Assembly: GCF_000716675.1 (NCBI RefSeq)
Contig: NZ_JNXT01000021.1
Location: 62,001 to 126,000, forward strand
DNA: 64,000 nucleotides
Direction of reading: 5' to 3'
Source: Streptomyces alboflavus
GTDB taxonomy: Bacteria; Actinomycetota; Actinomycetes; Streptomycetales; Streptomycetaceae
Shown: piece by piece, positions 17,443-25,356 of the stretch
Numbering within the stretch: the stretch's first letter is position 1
How the letters are laid out: each line of letters starts with the position of its first letter
Made by a program: the position numbers and the translations under genes
The notes under the pieces: model-generated
Seen by the model: the letters and a program-made list of their open reading frames with translations, nothing else
The model's database searches: none
Told to the model about the DNA's origin: nothing

Positions 17443-18297
17443 TCAGACCCCGCCCGCGAGCACCCCCGCCACCCGGCGGGCCGTGGCCTCGTCGCGGGCC
17501 GCGGTGAACGGCAGGGCGTTGCCGCCGGTGATGGCGAAGGGCACGCCTTCGCGGGTGCGATGGGCGCCGCCCGCCTCCTCCACCAGGAGCAGCCCCGCGG
17601 CGTGGTCCCAGGCCAGCTCCCAGCTGAAGGCGACGGCGTCGAGGGCGCCGCGGGCGATGGCCAGATACTCCAGGCCCGCCGAGCCGCAGGGGCGCGCGGC
17701 GAAGCCTTCGGCGGTGAGGCCGAGCAGGGCGCGCTTCTGGTCGTCGGTGGTGAAGTCCGGGTGGGACGTGGCGACCGTCAGGGGGCGTCCCGGCTCCGGG
17801 GAACCGGCGCGCAGGGGCGTGCCGTTCAGCGTGGCGCCCTTGCCGCGGACCGCCGTCGCGAACTCGTCGAGCGCGGGTGCGTACGTCCACGAGGCCAGCA
17901 CGACGCCGTCCAGGGCGAGGGCGACGAGCGTGCAGAAACCGGGGTCTCCGTGGACGAACTGGCGTGTCCCGTCGACGGGATCGACGATCCAGACCGGTGC
18001 GTCGCCCGCTATCGCGTCGTACCTCGCGGGGTCGGCGTGCACCGCCTCCTCGCCGACGACGACCGAGCCGGGAAGGAGGGCCGTCAGCTCTCGGGTCAGG
18101 TGCTCCTCCGCTAGCCGGTCGGCGACGGTCACCAGGTCGTGCGGGCCGCTCTTCTGGACGACGTCGTCCTCGGCGAGCTGGCGGAACCTCGGGGTGATCT
18201 CCGCCGCCGCGGCCTCGCGGACCACGCGCTCCACGTCAGCGGTCTGCCGTGCGAGAAAGTCGTCGATGCTTTCCTTGATTGCCTGTGTTTCGATCAT
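17443..18297 (-). CDS. Inositol-monophosphatase family, histidinol-phosphatase-like
   Basis: 284-residue Mg2+-dependent phosphatase. Metal-binding motifs are GEEAV, WIVDPVDGTRQFVHG and WELAWDHAAGLLLVEEAGG. This form, with histidinol-phosphatase similarity (HisN), is common in Streptomyces. The substrate may be histidinol phosphate or inositol phosphate and cannot be settled here. ATG at 18297 has GGAGG immediately upstream. The gene stands alone with ~180-bp gaps on both sides. Confidence 0.86.
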   Translation of the reverse strand: MIETQAIKESIDDFLARQTADVERVVREAAAAEITPRFRQLAEDDVVQKSGPHDLVTVADRLAEEHLTRELTALLPGSVVVGEEAVHADPARYDAIAGDAPVWIVDPVDGTRQFVHGDPGFCTLVALALDGVVLASWTYAPALDEFATAVRGKGATLNGTPLRAGSPEPGRPLTVATSHPDFTTDDQKRALLGLTAEGFAARPCGSAGLEYLAIARGALDAVAFSWELAWDHAAGLLLVEEAGGAHRTREGVPFAITGGNALPFTAARDEATARRVAGVLAGGV

Positions 18298-18480
18298 GCC
18301 TCCATGAGAGCACGTACCACTGACAACGCGGACTCCCGGGGTGAACAGTGGGTGGAATCGGGATGAAAGGGAGTTCCTGAGGCGACTGAGGACCGCCCGG
18401 CACCCGTCCCGGCACCTGCCCCGGCGCCCGCCCCGGCACATCCCGGCGCCCGCCCCGGCCCCGGCCGCCCCCGGCCGGCC

Positions 18481-20355
18481 TCACCGCCCGACCGCGTACC
18501 CCTGCATCCCCCGCGGATTCGCCGCCGCCGAGAGCACCCCGGTCCGCGGATCCCGCGCCACCGCGCACAGCCGCCCCTCCGACCAGGGGCCGCCCACGGT
18601 CACGTCGTGGCCGCGGCGCCGCAGCTCCGCCACGACCTGCGGGTCGGTGCGGGACTCGACGACGAGGCTGCCCGGCCGCATCCCGCGCGGGTAGAACGAC
18701 TCGGGGAAGGACTCGGTGTGCCAGTTGGGGGCGTCGACGGCGCCCTGCAGATCGAAGCCGCCGCGCACCGGCGCACGCAGTGCCACCGACAGGAAGAAGT
18801 GCACCTGCCACTGGTCCTGCTGGTCCCCGCCCGGCGTGCCGAAGGCCATGACGGGCACGCCGTCCTTGAGGGCGAGCGACGGTGTCAGGGTCGTGCGTGG
18901 GCGACGGCCGGGGGTGAGCGAGTTGGGCAGGCCCTCCTCCAGCCAGGTCATCTGCAGCCGGGTGCCGAGCGGGAAGCCGAGTTCCGGCACGACGGGGTTG
19001 GACTGGAGCCAGCCGCCGGACGGCGTCGCCGCGACCATGTTCCCCCAGCGGTCGACGACGTCCAGATGACAGGTGTCGCCTCGGGTCCCGCCGTCCGGCG
19101 CCACGACCGGCTCACCGCCTCGCGCCACGACCGGCTCACCGCCTCGCGCGACGGTCGGCTCACCGGCCCCCGTCACCGTCGGCTCCCCCGCCCCCACCGC
19201 GCCCCCGCGCACGGCCCCCGCCGTCCCCGAAGCGACGGCCCGCGCGTGCGCGGACAGCCTCGGCTCCCGGCCGCCGGGCCGCCCGGGTCGCAGCTCGTGC
19301 GATGCCCGCTCGCCGATCAGCTCCCGGCGCCGGGCGTTGTAGGTGTACGAGAGCAGTTCGGCGACCGGCACCTCGGCGGCGTCCCCGTACCAGGCCTCCC
19401 GGTCGGCCATGGCGAGCTTGCAGCCCTCGACGAGCAGATGCGTGTAGTCGGCCGAGCCGTATGCGGGCAATTCGTCAGGAAGCAGGGCGAGTTGCTGGAG
19501 GAAGGCGGGGCCCTGGCTCCAGGGTCCTGCCTTGCAGAGGGTCCAGCCGTTCCAGTCGTGGCTGACCGGGTCCTCGTACGTGGCCGACCAGTCGGCGAGG
19601 TCGGCTGCCGTGAGGGTGCCGGTGTGGCGCTTGCCGCTGGTGTCCAGGGTGGGGCGCGCGGACTGGCGGACCAGGGCCTCGGCGATGAAGCCGGTGCGCC
19701 ACACCTCGCGGGCGGCGTCGATCTGCGCGTCCCTGTCGGCGCCGCCCGCGGCCTCGGCCTCGGCGAGGAGCCGCCGCCAGGTGGCGGCCAGGCGCGGGTT
19801 GCGCAGCAGTTCGCCGGGGGCGGGCGGGGTTCCGCCGGGGAGGTAGACCTCGGCCGACGACGTCCACTCGGTCTCGAACAGGTCCCGCACGGTCTCGATG
19901 GTCTCCGTGACGCGTTCCACGGGCGGGTGGCCGTCCTCGGCGTACCCGATGGCGTACTTCAGGACCTCGGCGAGCGGCTTGGTGCCGTGGTCGCGCAGGA
20001 GCAGCATCCACGCGTCGAAGGCGCCGGGCACGGCGGCGGCGAGGGGTCCGGTGCCGGGTACGAGGTCGAGGCCGAGGGCGTCCCGGTAGTGGGCGACGCT
20101 CGCCCCGGCGGGCGCCACGCCCTGTCCGCACAGGACGCGCACGTCGCCGCCCGCGGGGGCGAGGATGATCGGCACCTCGCCCGCGGGCCCGTTCAGATGC
20201 GGCTCGACCACATGCAGCACGAAGCCCGCCGCGACGGCGGCGTCGTAGGCGTTGCCGCCGTCCTCAAGGACGGCCATCGCGGACTGCGAGGCGAGCCAGT
20301 GGGTGGACGACACCATGCCGAAGGTGCCCTGGAGCGTGGGGCGCGTCGTGAACAT
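18481..20355 (-). CDS. Gamma-glutamyltransferase family protein with insertion before the nucleophile
   Basis: 624-residue Ntn-hydrolase of the GGT family, cytoplasmic since no signal peptide is visible. The N-terminus (STHWLASQSAMAVLEDGGNA) matches the large subunit. The probable autoprocessing nucleophile is Thr428 in RGDTCHLDVVDRWGN. Just before it lies a ~45-residue low-complexity stretch of repeated GGEPVVA-like units, absent from ordinary GGTs. It is a distant paralogue of the secreted GGT at 48218. Typical substrates are gamma-glutamyl compounds, but divergent members include acylases, so substrate is open. Confidence 0.85.
   Translation of the reverse strand: MFTTRPTLQGTFGMVSSTHWLASQSAMAVLEDGGNAYDAAVAAGFVLHVVEPHLNGPAGEVPIILAPAGGDVRVLCGQGVAPAGASVAHYRDALGLDLVPGTGPLAAAVPGAFDAWMLLLRDHGTKPLAEVLKYAIGYAEDGHPPVERVTETIETVRDLFETEWTSSAEVYLPGGTPPAPGELLRNPRLAATWRRLLAEAEAAGGADRDAQIDAAREVWRTGFIAEALVRQSARPTLDTSGKRHTGTLTAADLADWSATYEDPVSHDWNGWTLCKAGPWSQGPAFLQQLALLPDELPAYGSADYTHLLVEGCKLAMADREAWYGDAAEVPVAELLSYTYNARRRELIGERASHELRPGRPGGREPRLSAHARAVASGTAGAVRGGAVGAGEPTVTGAGEPTVARGGEPVVARGGEPVVAPDGGTRGDTCHLDVVDRWGNMVAATPSGGWLQSNPVVPELGFPLGTRLQMTWLEEGLPNSLTPGRRPRTTLTPSLALKDGVPVMAFGTPGGDQQDQWQVHFFLSVALRAPVRGGFDLQGAVDAPNWHTESFPESFYPRGMRPGSLVVESRTDPQVVAELRRRGHDVTVGGPWSEGRLCAVARDPRTGVLSAAANPRGMQGYAVGR
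19101..19193 (-). repeat. 24-bp tandem repeats in the GGT-like gene
   Basis: About four 24-bp units; the first two (19101-19124 and 19125-19148) are identical and the others diverged. They encode GEPVVARG-type repeats immediately before the processing threonine. Confidence 0.85.
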
Positions 20356-20364
20356 GCCCGCAGG

Positions 20365-20569
20365 CTAGGCCCTGTCGGCGTCGTGCCGTCCGGCGGCTCC
20401 CGTCCCACGTCCCTCCGGCGATCAGGCCGTACGTCTGCGCCCACAGGACGGTGGTGACCCGGTTCGGCGTCCTGGCCGCCCTCCGCCACGGCCCGCAGTC
20501 GCGGTTGCTGGGGAACCCTGACGACGTGCCCGCGAGCATCGACGAGATCGCGGCTGGGACAGGCCCTAG
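20365..20569. mobile_element. MITE-like element or IS remnant flanked by CTAG
   Basis: About 200 non-coding bases are bounded by CTAG at 20365-20368 and 20566-20569. TAGGCCCTGTC on the left (20366-20376) and GACAGGCCCTA on the right (20558-20568) form an 11-bp inverted repeat with one mismatch. CTAG duplications are typical of some IS5-like families in Streptomyces. No transposase is recognisable inside. The right CTAG supplies the stop codon of the SsgA-like gene. Confidence 0.5.
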
Positions 20570-21024
20570 GCCGCGTGCTCCCCGAACGGGCTCTCGCTGT
20601 CGCCCAGGCAGGCGGCCACGAGTTCGTCCAGGCAGATCTGCTCCGCGCCCGGCGGCACGACCTCGTGGGCGGTGGCGAGGAAGGCGGTGACGTCGGCGGC
20701 GGCGATGTGCAGCACGCCGTGGGAGCGGCCCGCGGGGCCCGGCATGCCGAACAGCTCGATGCGCACCCCGGCCCCGCGGCCCTGGTCCGCGGTCGGCTCG
20801 ACGCGCACGTCGCCCTCACCGGCCGGGCCCCGGCAGCCGTCGCTGAGGAGCTGGCGGTCCAGGCGCCAGCGCGTCACCTCACCGCCCTCGCAGTGGAACG
20901 TCATGGTGACCGCGAAGGGATCGGCGGCCGCGTAGGCGAGCTCGGCGGAGAGGGGGGCCCGGCCGCCGGGTGTGTCGGCGGTCTCCAGTTCCATGAACAC
21001 CGTCACTCTGACCTCGGCCTCCAC
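20566..21024 (-). CDS. SsgA-like sporulation/cell-division regulator (SALP)
   Basis: 152-residue SsgA/SsgB-like protein. Family features are AELAYAAADPFAVTMTF, the WRLDRQLLSDG helix, GEGDVRVEP and the C-terminal ADVTAFLATAHEVVPPG. SALPs occur only in sporulating actinomycetes and control septum and cell-wall events; SsgB recruits FtsZ. Which member this is cannot be told. GTG at 21024 is chosen because the family begins with VEAEVRVTVF-like sequence and GGAGG lies 7 bases upstream. Its stop codon sits in the CTAG border of the putative element to its left, so the original 3' end may have been altered. Confidence 0.82.
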   Translation of the reverse strand: MEAEVRVTVFMELETADTPGGRAPLSAELAYAAADPFAVTMTFHCEGGEVTRWRLDRQLLSDGCRGPAGEGDVRVEPTADQGRGAGVRIELFGMPGPAGRSHGVLHIAAADVTAFLATAHEVVPPGAEQICLDELVAACLGDSESPFGEHAA

Positions 21025-21117
21025 GGCGTGCCTCCAGGGGGTTTGGGGGGTGGTGGGAACGCGTATGCCCCGACGGGCTCGGGGAATGCAAGGAAAACAC
21101 TTGATGGGTGACATGTA

Positions 21118-21162
21118 ACAACTGACCGATGACGACGAACAGCTGACAGATGACAGCTGACG
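21118..21162. promoter_or_regulatory. 21-bp-spaced direct repeats in divergent promoter region
   Basis: AACTGACCGATGAC (21120-21133) and AGCTGACAGATGAC (21141-21154) repeat with a 21-bp period, and AGCTGAC follows again at 21155. The region between the divergent SsgA-like gene and the P450 is unusually AT-rich for this genome. Two-turn spacing suits a regulator binding one DNA face; the regulator is unknown. Confidence 0.5.
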
Positions 21163-21231
21163 CACTCTGTTGGTTCTTTTCCTTGATCAATAGGCTGAGC
21201 CGGCCAGGCAGTCGCCCTCCGAAGGAGCACC

Positions 21232-22458
21232 GTGTCCACTGCTCAGCCCATACCGGACATTCTCTCGCCCGAGTTCGCGGCCGATCCCTACCCTGTCTAT
21301 CGCGCCCTGCGGGAACAAGCCCCCCTGCTGTGGCACGAGCCCACCAAAAGCTACCTCGTCTCCCGCTACGAGGACGTGGCTCGCGTCTTCAAGGACAAGG
21401 AGGCACAGTTCACCACGGAGAACTACGACTGGCAGCTCGAACCCGTGCACGGCCGGACGATACTTCAGCTCAGCGGCCGTGAACACGCGGTGCGCCGGGC
21501 CCTGGTCGCCCCGGCCTTCCGCGGCAGCGAGCTGCGGGACGTGTTCCTGCCGGTCATCCGCCGCAACTCCGAGGAGCTGATCGACGCCTTCCGCGACCGG
21601 GGCTCCGCGGACCTGGTGGCCGACTACGCCACCCGCTTCCCGGTGAACGTGATCGCCGACATGCTCGGCCTGGACAAGGCCGACCACGCGCGGTTCCACG
21701 GCTGGTACACGACCGTCATCGCGTTCCTGGGGAATCTGGCGGGCGACCCCGAGGTGGCGGCGGCGGGCGAGCGGACCCGGGTGGAGTTCGCCGAGTACAT
21801 GTTCCCGGTCATCACCGAGCGCAGGAAGAACCCGGGGACCGACCTGCTCTCGGCGCTGTGCGCCGCCGAGGTCGACGGGGTGCGGATGAGCGACGAGGAC
21901 ATCAAGGCGTTCTGCAGCCTGCTGCTCGCCGCGGGTGGCGAGACCACCGACAAGGCCATCGCGGGGATCTTCGCGAACCTGCTCACGCACCCCGACCAGC
22001 TCGCCGCCGTGCGCGCCGACCGCACCCTGATCGACCGGGCGTTCGCGGAGACCCTGCGCCACAGCCCGCCGGTCCACATGATCATGCGGCAGAGCGCGGT
22101 CGACGTGGCGGTGGCCGGCGGCACCATTCCGGCGGGCGCCACCGTGACCTGCCTCATCGGCTCCGCCAACCGGGACGGCGAGCGCTACCGCGAGCCGGAC
22201 CGCTTCGACATCTTCCGGGACGACCTGACGGCCACCAACGCGTTCTCCGCGGCGGCCGACCATCTCGCGTTCGCCCTCGGCCGGCACTTCTGCGTGGGCG
22301 CGCTGCTCGCCCGCGCCGAGGTGGAGACGGGGGTCAACCAACTCCTGGACGCCATGCCGGACATGCGGCTCGCCGACGGCTTCGTACCGTCGGAGCAGGG
22401 CGTGTTCACACGGGGCCCCGCCGCCCTGCCGGTGGAGTTCACGCCCGTGCCGCGCTGA
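21232..22458 (+). CDS. Cytochrome P450
   Basis: 408-residue class I bacterial P450. The I-helix is AAGGETTDKA with the oxygen-activating Thr, the K-helix ExxR is ETLRHSPP, and the heme loop is FALGRHFCVGALLARAE with the cysteine ligand. It needs ferredoxin and reductase partners, which are not in the window. GTG at 21232 has AAGGAG upstream. It converges tail-to-tail with the conservon operon, whose own P450 ends 47 bp away; paired P450s of this kind (for example CYP154/CYP157) are known at Streptomyces conservons, but I do not assign its CYP family. Confidence 0.94.
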   Translation: MSTAQPIPDILSPEFAADPYPVYRALREQAPLLWHEPTKSYLVSRYEDVARVFKDKEAQFTTENYDWQLEPVHGRTILQLSGREHAVRRALVAPAFRGSELRDVFLPVIRRNSEELIDAFRDRGSADLVADYATRFPVNVIADMLGLDKADHARFHGWYTTVIAFLGNLAGDPEVAAAGERTRVEFAEYMFPVITERRKNPGTDLLSALCAAEVDGVRMSDEDIKAFCSLLLAAGGETTDKAIAGIFANLLTHPDQLAAVRADRTLIDRAFAETLRHSPPVHMIMRQSAVDVAVAGGTIPAGATVTCLIGSANRDGERYREPDRFDIFRDDLTATNAFSAAADHLAFALGRHFCVGALLARAEVETGVNQLLDAMPDMRLADGFVPSEQGVFTRGPAALPVEFTPVPR

Positions 22459-22475
22459 GAGCCGTCCCGCCGCGT

Positions 22476-22500
22476 GCGGCGCGGAGCCTCTCCGCGCCGC
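22476..22500. terminator. Bidirectional hairpin between convergent P450 genes
   Basis: A perfect 11-bp stem (22476-22486 with 22490-22500) with a CCT loop lies in the 47-bp gap between two convergent P450 genes. No T-run follows, as is usual in Streptomyces. Confidence 0.7.
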
Positions 22501-22505
22501 CGCCG

Positions 22506-23783
22506 TCACTGCGCCACGGGCGTGAACTGCACCGGCAGCGCCGTGAGTCCGCGCATCCAGATGGAGGGCCGCCAGGTCAGCTCCGCCGGGTCGACGGCGA
22601 GCACCAGGTCCGGAAGGCGCTCCAGGAGCGTCTCGACCGCGGTGCGGGCGATGACGTCGGCGAGCAGCGGCGCCGGGTAGGGGCAGCGGTGTTCGCCGTT
22701 GCTGAAGGACAGGTGCGCGGAGTTCTCGGAGCCCACCTGCGCGCCCGGCCAGATCTGCGGGTCGGCGTTGGCGGCGGCGAGGCCGAGGACCAGGCAGTCG
22801 CCGGCGCGGATGCGGCGCCCGCCGAGCTGGGTGTCGCGGACCGCCCAGCGGCCGATGAAGTTCTGGGTGGGTGTGTCGAGCCACAGGACCTCGTTGAGTG
22901 CCTGGCTGACGCTGAGGCGGCCGCCGGAGACGTTCAGGGCGAACCGCTCGTCGGTCAGGAGCAGCCGCAGGGCGTTGCAGATCCAGTTGGCGGTGGGCTG
23001 CTGGGCGGCGGCGATGACGGAGATCAGGTCCTGGACGATCTCCTCGTCGGAGAGGCCCGCCGGGTGCTCCAGCATGCGCGAGGTGACATCGGCCGCCGGG
23101 TTCTGTCGCCGCTCCTCGACCAGGTGGTGGACGCGCTCGCCGACCCGGATGTACGCGGCCACGGGGTCGTCGCCCTCGGCGGCGTCCAGGGACATCCGCA
23201 GGTCCTCGACGAGGGCCTCGGTGTCGGCGGCGCCGGGCGGCATGCCGACCATGTGGACGGCGGCGCGCATGGCGAGCGGGTGGGTGTAGACGCTCATCAG
23301 CTCGGCGCTGCCGCGGCCGGCGAAGGACGCGATGAGCTGGTCGGCGATGTAGGCGCACTCGCGGCCGAGTTCGAACTGGTCGACGCTCTCCAGGGCCTCG
23401 GTGATGACGCCCGCGCGGCGGCGGTGCTCGGCGCCCTCGGTGAACAGGACGGAGGGCTGGTAGCCCACGAACGGCATCAGGGGCCAGTCGGCGGGGATGT
23501 TGTCCCACTGGTTCCAGCGCCGTGAGTCGCGGGCGAACAGCTCGTCGTGCGCGGTGACGTAGGAGACCTCGGAGTAGCCGAGGACGAGCCAGGCGGGCAC
23601 GCCGCCGTCGAGCAGGACGGGCGCGACGGAGCCGTGCTTGCTGCGCAGGCTGCGGTACAGGTCGAAGGGCGTCTGCTGGTACTCCAGGCCGCTCAGGGGC
23701 ACCGCGTCGGGGTGGGCGGTGTGGGCGGGGCAGCCGGGCGGCGGGGTGTTCGGCGCGGCCGCGGGTCCACTCGCTTCGGTCAT
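22506..23783 (-). CDS. Conservon P450, CYP157-like, lacking ExxR
   Basis: 425-residue cytochrome P450 ending the conservon operon (CvnE position). The heme-binding cysteine is in SFSNGEHRCPYPAPLLA. The I-helix reads SVIAAAQQPTANW, without the usual AGxxT, and the K-helix has NEVLW where ExxR is expected, so Arg is replaced by Trp. CYP157 members of Streptomyces conservons are known to lack ExxR, which supports that assignment. Whether it is catalytic is uncertain. The ATG overlaps the GTPase stop by ATGA. Confidence 0.9.
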   Translation of the reverse strand: MTEASGPAAAPNTPPPGCPAHTAHPDAVPLSGLEYQQTPFDLYRSLRSKHGSVAPVLLDGGVPAWLVLGYSEVSYVTAHDELFARDSRRWNQWDNIPADWPLMPFVGYQPSVLFTEGAEHRRRAGVITEALESVDQFELGRECAYIADQLIASFAGRGSAELMSVYTHPLAMRAAVHMVGMPPGAADTEALVEDLRMSLDAAEGDDPVAAYIRVGERVHHLVEERRQNPAADVTSRMLEHPAGLSDEEIVQDLISVIAAAQQPTANWICNALRLLLTDERFALNVSGGRLSVSQALNEVLWLDTPTQNFIGRWAVRDTQLGGRRIRAGDCLVLGLAAANADPQIWPGAQVGSENSAHLSFSNGEHRCPYPAPLLADVIARTAVETLLERLPDLVLAVDPAELTWRPSIWMRGLTALPVQFTPVAQ

Positions 23784-24397
23784 GCTGTCAGTTCCCGTTC
23801 CCGTGCCAGGTGGTGGAGGTGGTCGACGAGCGTGATCAGCACGTCCTTGCCGGACGAGCGGACCCGGGCGTCGCAGTCGATGAGGGGGACGTGGTCCGGC
23901 AGCGCGAGCGCGGTGCGGATGTCCGCCAGGGAGTGGCGCGCGGTGTCGTCGTCGAAGCGGTTCACAGCGACGACGAAGGGCGTGCCGTGGTGTTCGAGCC
24001 GGTCGATGGCGTACCAGGACTCGTCCATCCTGCGGGTGTCCACGAGGACGACGGCGCCGAGCGTCCCGGAGAAGAGCCGGTCCCACAGGAACCAGAAGCG
24101 TTTCTGGCCGGGGGCGCCGAACAGGTAGAGCACCAGGCGGTCGTTGAGGCTGATGCGGCCGAAGTCGAAGGCGACGGTGGTGGTGTTCTTGCCGCTCGAC
24201 TCGGGCATCCGGTCGACTCCGGCGCCCGCCTGTGTCATCACCTCCTCGGTGTTGAGGGGGCGGATCTCGCTGACGGAGCGGACGAGGGTGGTCTTGCCGA
24301 CGCCGAAGCCGCCCACCACGACGATCTTCAGGCCGTTTTCGGCCGTGTCGCGCAGCGGTGTCCGGGACGACGGCAGCTCAGAGGTTGCGGAGCCCAT
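23780..24397 (-). CDS. cvnD: Conservon GTPase (CvnD)
   Basis: 205-residue small GTPase of the actinobacterial conservon class. G1 is VVVGGFGVGKTTLVRSVSE and the G4-like segment is VVAVNRFDDD. LYLFGAPGQKRFWFLWD is the switch II region, with GAPGQ replacing DxxG. In known conservons it works with CvnA, B and C as a membrane-associated complex resembling a eukaryotic G-protein system. ATG at 24397 has GGAGG upstream, and the gene overlaps DUF742 by 20 bp. Confidence 0.93.
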   Translation of the reverse strand: MGSATSELPSSRTPLRDTAENGLKIVVVGGFGVGKTTLVRSVSEIRPLNTEEVMTQAGAGVDRMPESSGKNTTTVAFDFGRISLNDRLVLYLFGAPGQKRFWFLWDRLFSGTLGAVVLVDTRRMDESWYAIDRLEHHGTPFVVAVNRFDDDTARHSLADIRTALALPDHVPLIDCDARVRSSGKDVLITLVDHLHHLARERELTA

Positions 24398-24734
24398 GGA
24401 GCACCTCCGTGAGAAGAGCGGAATCGGGCAGCGCGGCGGAGGCCGCCACGCGGGGGTGACGAGGGGTGATGCGGCCGGTCGCAAGGAGGTCCTCCAGGAG
24501 GATGCGGACGACCGTGATGGGCAGCGAGAGCTCCGCGGCGATCTCGACGACGGCCGTGGGGTGGCGGCACAGTTCGAGGATGCGCGCGTGCTCCGACTGC
24601 TGGCCGACGGACGGCTCGCACTCGGCGACGATCAGCGTGACCAGGTCGAAGGAGCTGCCGTCGGAGCGGCTGCGGCCCCCGGTGACCGTGTAGAGCCGGT
24701 CGGGTTCGCCCACGTCGACGGGCCTGCGCGTCAC
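24378..24734 (-). CDS. cvnC: DUF742 conservon protein (CvnC)
   Basis: 118-residue DUF742 protein. It has the expected RLYTVTGGRS start, the EHARILELCRHPTAVVEIAA helix-turn-helix-like region and the LLTEVLHGLRNL end. DUF742 proteins are winged-helix-like partners of the conservon complex. It overlaps neighbours on both sides, indicating strict co-translation. Confidence 0.93.
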   Translation of the reverse strand: MTRRPVDVGEPDRLYTVTGGRSRSDGSSFDLVTLIVAECEPSVGQQSEHARILELCRHPTAVVEIAAELSLPITVVRILLEDLLATGRITPRHPRVAASAALPDSALLTEVLHGLRNL

Positions 24735-25168
24735 GAGGCCGTGCTCCCGGGGCTCCCGGCCCTGTCACTCCCCTGGGCGCGCGGCTCGGCCCGCAGGTGT
24801 TCGCCTATCTGGGACACGAGCTGGCTCATCTGGTGGCCCACCACTCCGGGGTCGGCGTCCTCGTCGGCGATGACGGCGAGGTGCGCGCCCTGTCCGGCCT
24901 CCACGACGAAGAGCAGTCCGCCGTGGAACTCGGTCATGGAGTGCCGTACGCCGCCGGTGCCGTCGCCGAACTCCATGGAGGCGCCCTGGGCGAGCGCCTG
25001 GATGCCGGAGCAGATCGCGGAGAGCTGGTCGGCCTGGTCGAGGCTGAGGCCGGGGCTCCAGCAGAGCTTGAGGCCGTCCCGGGACAGCACGAGGGCGTGC
25101 CGGGTGCCGGGGGTGCCGTCGAGGAGGGTGTCCAGAAGCCAGTTCAGGCTGTTGTCGGTGGTCTGCAT
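24731..25168 (-). CDS. cvnB: Roadblock/LC7 conservon protein (CvnB)
   Basis: 145-residue Roadblock/LC7-domain protein beginning LNWLLDTLLDGTPGTRHALV. The central ADQLSAICSGIQALAQG and the FVVEAGQGAHLAVIAD strands are typical. Roadblock proteins act as GTPase partners or regulators. It overlaps CvnC by 4 bp and is separated from CvnA by 188 bp. Confidence 0.93.
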   Translation of the reverse strand: MQTTDNSLNWLLDTLLDGTPGTRHALVLSRDGLKLCWSPGLSLDQADQLSAICSGIQALAQGASMEFGDGTGGVRHSMTEFHGGLLFVVEAGQGAHLAVIADEDADPGVVGHQMSQLVSQIGEHLRAEPRAQGSDRAGSPGSTAS

Positions 25169-25356
25169 GGTGAATTCGGGCGATCACCGGGTGCGCGAAC
25201 GCCCGTGCCTCCCTTTCGGTGCGGGGCGGGGGTGGGGAAGGTGAGAACGGTGGGGCGCGTCGTCGCGGACCCGTGGGGCGGTGCGGGGCGCCGGGTGCGG
25301 GCCCGGCGCCGGGGACGCGGTCCGGGCGGACCGGCCCCGGCCGCCGCGGGGGCCGG

